From Methylobacterium sp. BTF04 (GTDB taxonomy: Bacteria > Pseudomonadota > Alphaproteobacteria > Rhizobiales > Beijerinckiaceae): a DNA stretch of 64,000 nt. The position numbers were made by a program, and so were the translations under genes. Positions 20,229-27,911 of this stretch are shown piece after piece. The first letter of the stretch is position 1. Each line of letters opens with the position of its first letter. The stretch covers positions 1 through 64,000 of the forward strand of contig NZ_JAAHTB010000018.1 in assembly GCF_010692745.1 (NCBI RefSeq). The letters are read 5' to 3'. Under the pieces are notes generated by a model that saw nothing but the letters and a program-made list of their open reading frames with translations, was not told the DNA's origin and ran no database searches.

Positions 20229-20266
20229 GAAGCTCTCACGGCCGAGGTTTCACCGCAATCGCCGGG

Positions 20267-20282
20267 TTACTAAAAGGTTAAC
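20267..20282. promoter_or_regulatory. Second CtrA-like box
   Basis: TTACTAAAAGGTTAAC is TTAC-N7-TTAAC, one mismatch from the CtrA consensus, 54 bases beyond the first box on the same face-spacing scale as paired CtrA sites. Confidence 0.45.
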
Positions 20283-20611
20283 GCTGTGGATGACGGATTC
20301 AGGGGGGGGCCGGCCGGGGATTTCCGCCCCTATCAGGCGAGCCGACCGGAGGGTTCAAGCGGCGGTCTGCGCGCCACCGCGACACATCTTGCCAGAGCTC
20401 GAAACGACGGCACGGCCGGCATGTCAAGCATAACGGCGGGAGACCGACCGGGATATCTTGCCATAAAGGGTGTGTTTAGGCACTTTTCTTCAGGAATCGG
20501 TGCAGCACCGCAATGGGATCATCGGATAATCTTGCCGGACCTGAGACTTGTCGAACCGGAGGCCGACTCCATCTTGGTCGACGAGGGCGCTGCTACCAAC
20601 GGGAATAGACC

Positions 20612-20989
20612 GTGACGACCATAGCCGACCATCGCTTCCGAACGATCCGCCTGACCGGCCTCGCCATCGCGCTGTCGCTCGCCACCACCGCGCCGGGCAG
20701 CGCCCAGGAGACGCCGTTCATCGACGTCGCGCACGGCACCATGCTGATCCATGGCAATTACTGCGGTCCCGGCAATCGCAGTCCGCGTCCGCCCGTCGAT
20801 GCCCTCGACGAGGCCTGCATGCACCACGATGCCTGCTCTCCCGCACGGGGAGAGCTGCCGACCTGCTCCTGTAATGCGCGGCTGCACAGCGAGGCCGAGA
20901 CCGTTGCGAAAAGCCCACGCTACGCACAGAGCTTGCGCGACACCGCCGGGTTCGTCGCCGACGCGGCACTGGCGATGCCCTGCCATTAG
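20612..20989 (+). CDS. Exported phospholipase A2-like protein
   Basis: A 125-residue protein with a signal peptide ending near ATTAPGSAQ. YCGPGN is the calcium loop of secreted phospholipase A2, and DEACMHHDACS gives the catalytic His-Asp with flanking cysteines. Six cysteines in the mature part would form disulphides. The family hydrolyses the sn-2 ester of phospholipids; bacterial forms are uncommon. The start is a GTG at 20612 with a weak ribosome site. It is convergent with the DUF3775 gene across a strong hairpin. Activity is inferred from motifs only. Confidence 0.82.
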   Translation: MTTIADHRFRTIRLTGLAIALSLATTAPGSAQETPFIDVAHGTMLIHGNYCGPGNRSPRPPVDALDEACMHHDACSPARGELPTCSCNARLHSEAETVAKSPRYAQSLRDTAGFVADAALAMPCH

Positions 20990-20994
20990 GTGAA

Positions 20995-21023
20995 GGCAGC
21001 CCCGGCGTCACGCCGGGGCTGCC
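20995..21023. terminator. Bidirectional terminator hairpin
   Basis: GGCAGCCCCGGCG (20995-21007) and CGCCGGGGCTGCC (21011-21023) form a perfect 13-bp stem with a three-base loop, between the convergent phospholipase-like and DUF3775 genes. Confidence 0.85.
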
Positions 21024-21031
21024 CCATGACG

Positions 21032-21430
21032 TCAGGCCTGCGGCAGGTCGGGAGTGATGCCGAGATTGGCCATGCCCTCGTCGAGAAGATCGCCGGCATT
21101 CGGCGTCCCGAGAATTTCGCGCAACGCGCCTTCGCCGGCCGCTTCGCGCTCCCGGGCAAAACGCACCGCCTCCGACCAGTCTTCTGGCTCCATGTCACCG
21201 CGCCCGACATACAACAGGGCGAGGAGATCGGCGCGCTCGTCGTCGTTGAGGCTGCCGATCATGCCGCTCACCTCCTGCTCGGTGGCGTCGTCGGTGCCCG
21301 AAACCAGCACGTCGGTGGAGCCGTCATCGATGGGATTGGAACCGGAATCGGGATCGGTCGCTCCCTCCTTCACCGCGATCGCACGAACCCGCAGGATGAT
21401 CTCGGTGACCTTGTCGACGGCGATGTCCAT
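21032..21430 (-). CDS. DUF3775 domain protein
   Basis: A 132-residue acidic cytosolic protein. The DUF3775 signature is the segment around EEVSGMIGSLNDDERADLLALLYVGRGD followed by WSEAVRFAREREAAGE. An N-terminal helix (MDIAVDKVTEIILRVRAIAVKEG) precedes a low-complexity acidic linker (DPDSGSNPIDDGSTDV). The function is unknown. The ATG at 21430 is preferred because it gives the family N-terminus; its ribosome site is weak. A GC-rich hairpin stands just upstream at 21451-21470. Confidence 0.8.
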   Translation of the reverse strand: MDIAVDKVTEIILRVRAIAVKEGATDPDSGSNPIDDGSTDVLVSGTDDATEQEVSGMIGSLNDDERADLLALLYVGRGDMEPEDWSEAVRFAREREAAGEGALREILGTPNAGDLLDEGMANLGITPDLPQA

Positions 21431-21450
21431 GAACGATGTCCCAATGCAGC

Positions 21451-21470
21451 GGCCACCGTTCGCGGTGGCC
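21451..21470. repeat. Stable stem-loop upstream of the DUF3775 gene
   Basis: GGCCACCG-ttcg-CGGTGGCC: an eight-base-pair stem with a TTCG tetraloop, 21 bases before the DUF3775 start. It might affect translation of that gene or end plus-strand transcription. Confidence 0.5.
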
Positions 21471-21538
21471 TTGAGCACTCACAACCCGCCAGCGCCCCTC
21501 GGGTTCGGCGAGCGATGCGGTCGACCAGGGAGCCGACC

Positions 21539-22282
21539 GTGACGCGCTGGATCGCCGGCCTCGACGGCTGCCGCGGCGCCTGGGCGGGGGTGTTGCTCGA
21601 TCTCGACGACCCGACGCGGTACCGGGCGGAGCGCTTCGCCACCGTCGCCGACGTTCTCGACGGTCCGGAAGCGCCGGTCTGCGTCGGAATCGACGTGCCC
21701 ATCGGCCTGCCCGACCGGGTCGAGGCCGGCGGGCGCGTCGCAGACCGGGCCGCCCGCGTCTATCTGCAGGCCGGTCGAGCCAGCGTCTTTCCCGTCCCGG
21801 CGCGGTCCGCCGTCTATGCGCCCGATTACGAGTCCGCCAAGGCGCTCTCGCGGGCCACCAGCGACCCGCCCTTCGCGCCATCGATCCAGTGCTGGAACAT
21901 CCTGCGCTACGTCCGCGAGGTCGATGTCCTGCTTCGCGCGCGCAGAGACCTCGTCGACCGACTGCACGAGGTCCATCCCGAGATCGCCTTCCGGCGGCTT
22001 AACCGCGACCGTCCCTTGGCCGCGCCGAAGAAGGGTCCGCTGCGCCAGGCGGGTCTGGCCGAGCGCCGGGCCCTCCTGATCGCCGCGGGCCTGCCCGCTG
22101 CACTGGTGGCATCTCCGTCACCGTCGCGGATCGGCGCCGACGATCATCTCGACGCCATGGCGGCACTAATCGTCGCTCGCGACATCGTCCTCGGGCGCGC
22201 ACAGGCGATGCCCGATCCGCCGGGACGCGATACGTACGGCCTGCCCGTGGTGATCTGGGCGCCGGCACGGGTCTGCGGGTAG
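21539..22282 (+). CDS. DUF429 domain protein
   Basis: A 247-residue DUF429 protein, predicted RNase H-like fold. The start is a GTG at 21539 with AGGGAG six bases upstream, better than the ATG 24 bases earlier, which lacks a site. The product begins MTRWIAGLDGCRGAW, and VGIDVPIGLPD is a conserved acidic pair; SIQCWNIL, VHPEIAFRRLN and GADDHLDAMAAL are further family segments, with several aspartates and glutamates spaced as in nucleases of the RNase H fold. A nucleic-acid role is plausible but unproven. A Nudix gene follows in the same direction 140 bases on. Confidence 0.85.
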   Translation: MTRWIAGLDGCRGAWAGVLLDLDDPTRYRAERFATVADVLDGPEAPVCVGIDVPIGLPDRVEAGGRVADRAARVYLQAGRASVFPVPARSAVYAPDYESAKALSRATSDPPFAPSIQCWNILRYVREVDVLLRARRDLVDRLHEVHPEIAFRRLNRDRPLAAPKKGPLRQAGLAERRALLIAAGLPAALVASPSPSRIGADDHLDAMAALIVARDIVLGRAQAMPDPPGRDTYGLPVVIWAPARVCG

Positions 22283-22422
22283 CCTCGCCCCCCCGGCGAT
22301 CCACGCTTTCGTTGCCGGCACGCCGCTCTTCTGAAGCGGAAATCGAAGCTCTGGTTTCGAGCGATCGCGTTTCTTGACCCCTGCCGGGTCCACCTTCCGG
22401 AAAAACCGGCTAAAGCGGTGGC

Positions 22423-22950
22423 ATGAGCCCTGACATGCCAGCCGCCACGCCGCCGTTCCGGGATATCGCGCGCGCCCTGGTGTTCGATCCGCAGGACCGT
22501 CTCCTGCTGATTGCCTACGTGGCGGCAGGGCCGGTCGATGCCGCCATTTCGGAGTCGCGGACGTTCTGGTTCATGCCCGGTGGCGGCCTGGAGACGGGGG
22601 AGGATCACGTCACCGCATGCCGGCGCGAACTCTCCGAGGAGATCGGCGTGGCCGATGCCACCATCGGCCCGCAGGTCGGTCGTTGCGACGGACCATTCCA
22701 CCTGTTCCGCACCCCGCGCCACGCCCGCGAACGCTACTTCGTCGTCCGGCTCCCCGACGCGCAGATCGATACCAGCCGGCTGGCGGAGACGGAGGACAAC
22801 GCAGTGCTCGGCACGCGTTGGTGGACGCTCGACGAACTCGACGCCACCACCGACCGGATCGAGCCCTCGGGTCTGGCCGCCCTCGCGCGCCAGGTCGCCG
22901 CCGGAACCTTTCCGGCCGAGCCGGTGGTGTTGTCGTGGCACGGTATGTGA
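22423..22950 (+). CDS. Nudix hydrolase
   Basis: A 175-residue Nudix protein. The box GGGLETGEDHVTACRRELSEEIGV fits G-x5-E-x7-REUxEExG, so it probably hydrolyses a nucleoside diphosphate linked to another group, with Mg2+ or Mn2+. FWFMPGGGLE is the usual substrate-entry segment, and the fold ends with WWTLDEL. The substrate cannot be read from the sequence. The gene is 47 bases upstream of the end of a spacer that leads to the carbonic anhydrase gene, in the same direction. Confidence 0.9.
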   Translation: MSPDMPAATPPFRDIARALVFDPQDRLLLIAYVAAGPVDAAISESRTFWFMPGGGLETGEDHVTACRRELSEEIGVADATIGPQVGRCDGPFHLFRTPRHARERYFVVRLPDAQIDTSRLAETEDNAVLGTRWWTLDELDATTDRIEPSGLAALARQVAAGTFPAEPVVLSWHGM

Positions 22951-23025
22951 AGATGGCCGTTATCGAAGGCCCAGCCGAAGTCGGCGCCAAGCCGAGGCTT
23001 GATCCCAGCCCTGAAAGAGGACCGC

Positions 23026-23697
23026 ATGTTTCCTGAAAATCTGACCGAAGGCTACCGCTCCTTCCTCGATGGACGCCTGCCGGACCTGGCCAAGCGCTAC
23101 GTCAAGCTCGCCGAGGGCCAGAGTCCGGAAGTGCTGCTCATCGGCTGCTGCGATAGCAGGGTCTCGCCTGAGGTGATCTTCGATACCGGGCCGGGAGAGC
23201 TGTTCGTCGTCCGCAACGTCGCCAACATCGTCCCGCCCTTCGAAATGGGCGGCGACTATCATGGCACTTCGGCGGCGCTCGAATTCGCCGTCCAGTCGCT
23301 CGAGGTCAAGCACATCGTCGTGCTCGGCCACGCGACCTGCGGCGGCATCAAGGCCTATGCCAACCCGTCGGAGCCGCTCTCCAAGGGTGACTTCATCGGC
23401 AAGTGGGTGTCGCTTGTGAAGCCAGCCGCCGAGAAGGTCGGCGAGCAGCACGGGCCGGACTACCTGACGCGACTGGAATACGCGATGGTCGCGCAGAGCC
23501 TCGAAAACCTGATGACGTTCCCGTTCGTCCGCGAGCGCGTCTTGAGTGGCAAGCTTGCGCTCCACGGCGCCCATTTCGGCATCGCCCGTGGCGAGCTTCT
23601 GCTGCGAGATCCGGAAACGGGGGTGTTCAAGGCCGCCGTCGATCGCCAGGGCCAGACGATCTCGCCGACGTCGCTGATCGGCTGCGTGGAGGCGTGA
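23026..23697 (+). CDS. Beta-class carbonic anhydrase
   Basis: A 223-residue beta-carbonic anhydrase converting CO2 and water to bicarbonate. Zinc ligands are Cys in GCCDSRVSPE and His/Cys in GHATCGG; Asp and Arg of CDSR form the catalytic dyad. The GELFVVRNVANIVPP segment is a hallmark. The ATG at 23026 has GAGGA six bases upstream, so the longer upstream frame is not used. A hairpin follows the stop. Bicarbonate supply fits anabolic carboxylations in methylotrophs, but the gene is not within a one-carbon cluster here. Confidence 0.94.
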   Translation: MFPENLTEGYRSFLDGRLPDLAKRYVKLAEGQSPEVLLIGCCDSRVSPEVIFDTGPGELFVVRNVANIVPPFEMGGDYHGTSAALEFAVQSLEVKHIVVLGHATCGGIKAYANPSEPLSKGDFIGKWVSLVKPAAEKVGEQHGPDYLTRLEYAMVAQSLENLMTFPFVRERVLSGKLALHGAHFGIARGELLLRDPETGVFKAAVDRQGQTISPTSLIGCVEA

Positions 23698-23709
23698 GCC
23701 TCTGCCCCA

Positions 23710-23745
23710 CGACATCCGCGCGCTCGCTTCGTGACGCGGATGTCG
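23710..23745. terminator. Stem-loop after the carbonic anhydrase gene
   Basis: CGACATCCGCG (23710-23720) pairs perfectly with CGCGGATGTCG (23735-23745) around 14 bases. It lies between the carbonic anhydrase gene and the minus-strand DUF4142 remnant and may end both. Confidence 0.6.
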
Positions 23746-23773
23746 GCGCGGCGGACCCGATGGTTCAGGCTTA

Positions 23774-24085
23774 GCGGGCGCCCGGCAGACGCTGGGCCAT
23801 CTGGTAATGTTGCTGCACCGGAAGCGCCTGCTCGGCGTGGGTGCGCAACGCCGGGTTCGGGCCGCCGGAGGCGTAGGACTGACACAGGCCGATCGCCATT
23901 TCGTGCGATGTCACCTGCATCGACCCATACAGGCGGTCGAAATGAGGACCGGCCGGGGTCTGCGACAGCTCGGCGAGCATTGCCTGCTGCTTCCGGTTCG
24001 GCTGGATCTCGAAGCTATTGGCCTGCATCGCGTCCATACGGAAATCACCGCCCATCATCCCCTGGGCAAAAGCCGGGGTGGCATG
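23774..24085 (-). pseudogene. Decayed DUF4142 gene
   Basis: The frame reads ...HATPAFAQGMMGGDFRMDAMQANSFEIQ then directly PNRKQQAMLAELSQTPAGPHFDRLYGSMQVTSHEMAIGL and ends in LPVQQHYQMAQRLPGAR. The tail is a DUF4142 C-terminal half. The start looks like the last residues of a signal peptide whose hydrophobic part is missing (a stop lies at 24110), and the middle helices of the domain seem deleted after SFEIQ. The remaining ATG at 24058 would encode 95 residues without export signal. DUF4142 proteins are usually ~170-200 residues and exported. I infer two deletions and loss of function; a very short cytosolic product is possible. Confidence 0.65.
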
Positions 24086-24299
24086 ATTATCTTTATTCTC
24101 GATCGGGCTTTAACGACTTGCGAATAAGATCATCGTGGCCGAAACGTCCTATAGCGCTTGCACCTGTCGCGCTCTCTCCGTCAACGACGACAGACACGCT
24201 GAGCTCCGCTCAAAATCTGATCTTCTCACCGACCGAACGCGACTACGAAGCGTCTACGCTCTATCTTTCACAATGCGTTGGCTGCGGTGGCGCAGCGTC

Positions 24300-25373
24300 A
24301 TGAAGCTCGTCGCGATTCAGATCCTGCGGGCGTTCGCGGCGCTCCTCGTGGTGATGCACCATGCCCAGTTCGAGGCGGCGACGTTGGCCACGCGCGTCGG
24401 CACGCCATTCTTGGGCAGCACGATGCTGCCGTGGCGGGCGGGGGTCGACGTGTTCTTCGTCATCTCCGGCTTCATCATCGTCCATGCGGCTCGATCGCTA
24501 TACGGGCAGCCGGGCGGGCGGGCGCGCTTCCTCGCCCACCGGGTCGCCCGGTTGGTCCCGCTCTATTGGCTGGTCACCACGCTCTACCTGGTGGTGGCGT
24601 GGCGGACGCCCGCCCTGTTGAACGGCGGCGACAACCTGGTGCCGGGCTATGTCGCGGCCGCATTCCTATTCTGGCCCGCCCTCAGGGCCGACGGACTGAT
24701 CCAGCCGCTCTATTCGCTGGGCTGGACGCTGAATTACGAAATGGCGTTCTACCTCGTCTTCGCGGTCGGCCTCGGCTGGGGCCGGCGCGCCGCCTTCGCG
24801 TGGCTGTGCGTGGCCTTGAGCGGACTGGTTGCCCTCGGCCTCCTCGTCGCGGGACTGCCGACACCGCTGGCGTTCTGGAGCGACCCGATCGTGCTCGAAT
24901 TCGCGTTGGGCGCCGCCATCGGCCTCGTCCGTGCGGAAGGCCTGCGCCTCGCGTTCCTCCCGCGTCTCGGCCTGGCGGCCGCCGGCCTCGTGCTTCTCGC
25001 GAGCGCCGGTACCGTCACCGATCTCGCTCGGCCGCTGGCCTACGGGATTCCGGCCCTGCTCCTCGTCGCCGCCGCCGCCCTCGGCAGCCCGGGGCGGATG
25101 GATGAGACCAGCCGGCCGGTGCGGGCGCTGATCGCGCTGGGGGATGCCTCCTATGCCCTCTACCTGCTTCATCCCTTCGTTCTGCGCGGCGCGCGAGAGG
25201 CGATCCTGCGCCTTGGCCTCGCCCCCGTGCTCGGACCCTGGGGTGGCATTACGCTGATGGTCGCCCTGGCAATCGTGATCTCTCTCGCCGCCGCCCGCTT
25301 CGTCGAGCAACCGTTGACCCGCACCCTGCGCCGCTGGCTCGATCCCGCGCCACGCCTGCAAAAAACCGTGTGA
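24300..25373 (+). CDS. Acyltransferase 3 family membrane protein
   Basis: A 357-residue polytopic protein of the acyltransferase-3 (OafA/NodX-like) family. The opening LVAIQILRAFAALLVVMHH carries the catalytic-site His, and WRAGVDVFFVISGFII is the second signature. About ten transmembrane segments follow. Members transfer acetyl or other acyl groups to sugars of O-antigen, exopolysaccharide or lipid. The ATG at 24300 fits the family start; the ribosome site is poor and a further ATG at 24273 is possible. The substrate is unknown; no polysaccharide genes adjoin it. Confidence 0.87.
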   Translation: MKLVAIQILRAFAALLVVMHHAQFEAATLATRVGTPFLGSTMLPWRAGVDVFFVISGFIIVHAARSLYGQPGGRARFLAHRVARLVPLYWLVTTLYLVVAWRTPALLNGGDNLVPGYVAAAFLFWPALRADGLIQPLYSLGWTLNYEMAFYLVFAVGLGWGRRAAFAWLCVALSGLVALGLLVAGLPTPLAFWSDPIVLEFALGAAIGLVRAEGLRLAFLPRLGLAAAGLVLLASAGTVTDLARPLAYGIPALLLVAAAALGSPGRMDETSRPVRALIALGDASYALYLLHPFVLRGAREAILRLGLAPVLGPWGGITLMVALAIVISLAAARFVEQPLTRTLRRWLDPAPRLQKTV

Positions 25374-25459
25374 TCGGCGCGACGCCGGGAGTTTGCGGGC
25401 GGCCCAAATCGCACTAGCGTCACGGGCACGTTACAGCTCGCGACAGAGGCGTGCCGGCC

Positions 25460-26320
25460 ATGAAGACTCTCCTCGTTCCGGTGGCCCTCCACGATTGCCT
25501 GCCCTCGGTGTTCGAGACCGCCCTCCTGGCCGCGCGCCGGTTCGGCAGCCTCGTCGAGGGCGTGTCCCTGCGCCCGGCGCTCGCCGAGTACGTTCCCGTC
25601 GACATGGTGGGCGGCATGACGTGGCTGCGCGACGAGGAGGCAGACCTCGCCGAGGCCGAGGCGGCCGGCCGGCGCTTCGTCGCGTTCATGGAACAGGCCG
25701 GTGTGTCGGTCGCCCAGATCGGCCCCTGCACCCCCGAGGCGGTAGCGGCCGCCGGTCCGCGCTACCGCTGGCGCCCGGACGTGCCGGCCGGGGACGCCTT
25801 CCTCGGCCAGTATGCCCGCCTGTTCACCGCCACGGTGGTTGGCCGCCCCGGCTCCGAGGACGGCGCACCCCGGATGACGACGTTCGAAACCGCGTTGTTC
25901 GAGAGTGGACGACCGATCCTGCTCGCCCCGCCCATCGCCCCGGCGACGCTCGGCGAGGCAGTGCTGATCGCCTGGAACGGCTCCACCGAGACCGCCCGCG
26001 CCGTGGCCTTCGCGATGCCGTTCCTGCGCCAGGCCAAACGCATCCGGGTGCTCAGCGTCGAGGGCGGCACCGTGCCGGGGCCGAGTGCGGAGGATCTGGC
26101 CCGCGCGCTCGCCTGCGAGGGGATCGCCGCCGATCACCGTGCCCTGTCCGCCGGTCGGCGCACCCCCGGCGAGGTCTTCATTACGGAGGCGGAATCCTTC
26201 GGCTGCGACCTCCTGATCAAGGGTGCATACACCCAAAGCCGCTTGCGCCAGATGATCTTCGGCGGGCCGACCAGCCATCTGCTCAGCCACGCCACCATTC
26301 CGATGCTGATGGCGCATTGA
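25460..26320 (+). CDS. Universal stress protein family (two-domain)
   Basis: A 286-residue UspA-superfamily protein. The N-terminal half opens MKTLLVPVALHDCLPSVF; the C-terminal half has ADEAVLIAWNGSTETARAVAFAMPFL, with ESFGCDLLIKGAYTQSRLRQMIFGGPTSHLLSHATIPMLM, the usual G-x2-S/T-rich end motif of Usp (here GGPTSHLL). An AGAGG site ten bases before the ATG supports it. Two-domain Usp proteins are linked to stress survival; ATP binding is uncertain because the G-2X-G-9X-G(S/T) loop is not standard. Confidence 0.85.
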   Translation: MKTLLVPVALHDCLPSVFETALLAARRFGSLVEGVSLRPALAEYVPVDMVGGMTWLRDEEADLAEAEAAGRRFVAFMEQAGVSVAQIGPCTPEAVAAAGPRYRWRPDVPAGDAFLGQYARLFTATVVGRPGSEDGAPRMTTFETALFESGRPILLAPPIAPATLGEAVLIAWNGSTETARAVAFAMPFLRQAKRIRVLSVEGGTVPGPSAEDLARALACEGIAADHRALSAGRRTPGEVFITEAESFGCDLLIKGAYTQSRLRQMIFGGPTSHLLSHATIPMLMAH

Positions 26321-26425
26321 CGCGCGGACCGTCATCCGGGTAGCGCGCAATTGACTTGCGCACATAGGTAAATCGAGGCAGGTTCCGCCCGCAATCGACC
26401 GCCGGTCGATCCGGAAGGAAACCGA

Positions 26426-27031
26426 ATGAACAGAGCTGCCCTCTTTACCGGACTTCTCGGTCTCGGGCTTGTCTCCGCCCTTCCCGCCTCCGCAGACGCG
26501 CCGGTGGTCCGTATCCGCGGCACCATCGCGGCAGCGGACGCCACCAGCATCACGATCAAGCCGCGTGTCGGCGACTCAGTGACGGTCAAGCTCGGCGATT
26601 CGGTCAGGGTCGCCAGCGCCAACAAGGCGCAGTTTTCCGACATCAAGCCCGACAGCTACATCGGCACCGCCGCAACCCCTCAGCCCGACGGCACCCTCAA
26701 GGCCCTCGAGGTCGCGGTGTTCGCGCCGAGCATGCGCGGCACCGGCGACGGCCATTATCCATGGGATCTCGAAAAGGAGAACACCATGACCAACGGCGCG
26801 GTGGGCGCGCTCGCCGGCACCGGCAATCGGACGCTCACGGTGAAGTATTCCGGCGGCGAGAAGACCATCACGGTTCCCGAGGACGTGCCGGTGGTGGCCC
26901 TGGCTCCCGGCGACAAAAGCCTGATCAAGCCCGGCGCCCGCATCGTCGCGTTCACGAAGGCGGATGCCAGCGGGATCGCCGTCGCCGACAGAATGGTGGT
27001 TGGCGAGAACGGCACCGTTCCGCCCATGTAG
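26426..27031 (+). CDS. Exported protein, first of a tandem paralogue pair
   Basis: A 201-residue protein with a signal peptide (cleavage near ASADA), AAGGA before the ATG, and a mainly beta mature part. Its paralogue at 27114 shares long stretches, such as DSYIGTAA, GHYPWDL, TMTNGAVG, VKY.GGEK and PGA..VAFTK, and both open with an RGTI..D.T.(I/L)TIKPR motif. It resembles DUF5666-type beta domains. No function is assigned. The pair lies directly upstream of a cytochrome b and a molybdopterin enzyme, suggesting a shared periplasmic redox role, possibly as accessory or scaffolding proteins. Confidence 0.75.
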   Translation: MNRAALFTGLLGLGLVSALPASADAPVVRIRGTIAAADATSITIKPRVGDSVTVKLGDSVRVASANKAQFSDIKPDSYIGTAATPQPDGTLKALEVAVFAPSMRGTGDGHYPWDLEKENTMTNGAVGALAGTGNRTLTVKYSGGEKTITVPEDVPVVALAPGDKSLIKPGARIVAFTKADASGIAVADRMVVGENGTVPPM

Positions 27032-27043
27032 GGTTGTCACCTC

Positions 27044-27064
27044 GGGCGCACCGCCGGTGCGCCC
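27044..27064. terminator. Hairpin between tandem paralogues
   Basis: GGGCGCACC-gcc-GGTGCGCCC, a perfect nine-base-pair stem followed by TCTACC, in the 82-base gap between the two paralogues. It could end part of the transcription or stabilise the upstream mRNA. Confidence 0.55.
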
Positions 27065-27113
27065 TCTACCTCAGACCATATCCACCAAGAAACGACCCCA
27101 GAGGAGTAACGCC

Positions 27114-27713
27114 ATGATGAAGTCCGTCCTCACAGGCCTGACCCTGACGCTCGCCATCGCCACCACTGCCGCGCGCGCCGACGACATCGTCCGCTATCGC
27201 GGCACCATCGAGAAGGTCGACGGCACGACCCTGACGATCAAGCCACGCACCGGCGAGCCGCTGATGGTCAGCTTCTCCGGCGACACCAAGATCCTGTCCG
27301 CCAGCACCGGCAAGCTCACTGACGTGAAGCCCGACAGCTACATCGGCACGGCGGCCGTGCCGCAGCCCGACGGCTCGCAGAAGGCGCTGCAGGTGACGGT
27401 GTTCGCCGCCTCCCTGCGCGGCACCGCCGACGGGCATTACCCGTGGGATCTCGGCGCCAACACCACCATGACCAACGGCGCAGTCGGCACCCTCTCTGGC
27501 ACCGATGGGCGCACCATGCTGGTCAAGTACCAGGGCGGCGAGAAGAAGGTCATGGTGCCCGACGACGTGCCGGTGACCCTGGTCGATCCCGGCGAGAAGA
27601 GCATCGTCGTCCCCGGCGCCAAGCTCGTCGCCTTCACCAAGAAGGGCGCAGACGGCAAGCTGAGCGCGGCGATCCTGATCGTCGGCCGCAACGGAACCGT
27701 CCCGTCGATGTAA
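27114..27713 (+). CDS. Exported protein, second of a tandem paralogue pair
   Basis: A 199-residue exported protein, signal cleavage near AARADD. GAGGAG seven bases before the ATG at 27114 fixes the start; an in-frame ATG follows immediately. It is paralogous to the gene at 26426 across the whole mature domain, with the same YIGTAA.PQPDG and GHYPWDL motifs, so a local duplication is likely. The second copy lacks cysteines. No enzyme motif is visible. The terminator at 27723 separates it from the cytochrome b gene, so it may not share its transcript. Confidence 0.78.
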   Translation: MMKSVLTGLTLTLAIATTAARADDIVRYRGTIEKVDGTTLTIKPRTGEPLMVSFSGDTKILSASTGKLTDVKPDSYIGTAAVPQPDGSQKALQVTVFAASLRGTADGHYPWDLGANTTMTNGAVGTLSGTDGRTMLVKYQGGEKKVMVPDDVPVTLVDPGEKSIVVPGAKLVAFTKKGADGKLSAAILIVGRNGTVPSM

Positions 27714-27722
27714 TGCGCCTGA

Positions 27723-27751
27723 CCCTCCCCTGTTGGCAGGGGAGGGTTTCT
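27723..27751 (+). terminator. Intrinsic terminator after the paralogue pair
   Basis: CCCTCCCCTG (27723-27732) and CAGGGGAGGG (27737-27746) form a perfect ten-base-pair stem with a four-base loop, followed by TTTCT. Confidence 0.75.
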
Positions 27752-27838
27752 GGTGGAGCTCGGCAGGATGGGGGCCAGGTTACCGGTCTATCCGGCGAAG
27801 GTGCCCCACTCTCCCGACCTTCGCTGACGCGAAGCCCA

Positions 27839-27862
27839 CCCTCCCCCGCAAAGGGGGGAGGG
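27839..27862. repeat. Second CCCTCCCC-type inverted repeat
   Basis: CCCTCCCCC (27839-27847) and GGGGGGAGGG (27853-27862) form another hairpin of the same composition as the terminator at 27723. The two flank a non-coding segment, suggesting a dispersed intergenic repeat unit of about 140 bases. Confidence 0.5.
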
Positions 27863-27911
27863 ACGCGCGCTCGATAGGATCGGCGTCGCTCATCTTCAAA
27901 GGCAAGCCACG

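Larger units (their letters stand above)
20196..20611. other. Regulatory gap between the peptidase and phospholipase genes
   Basis: About 416 bases with no convincing gene; a 109-codon plus frame at 20286-20615 has no ribosome site and low-quality composition. It contains the two CtrA-type boxes near 20213 and 20267. Near 20450-20520 a relatively AT-rich stretch probably holds the promoter of the phospholipase-like gene. Confidence 0.5.

Noticed and set aside
20286-20615. 109-codon plus-strand frame before the phospholipase-like gene
   Set aside because: No ribosome site, odd composition, and it overlaps the CtrA-box region.
24135-24299. N-terminal extension of the acyltransferase
   Set aside because: The extra 55 residues lack family similarity and a ribosome site; the ATG at 24300 matches the usual start.
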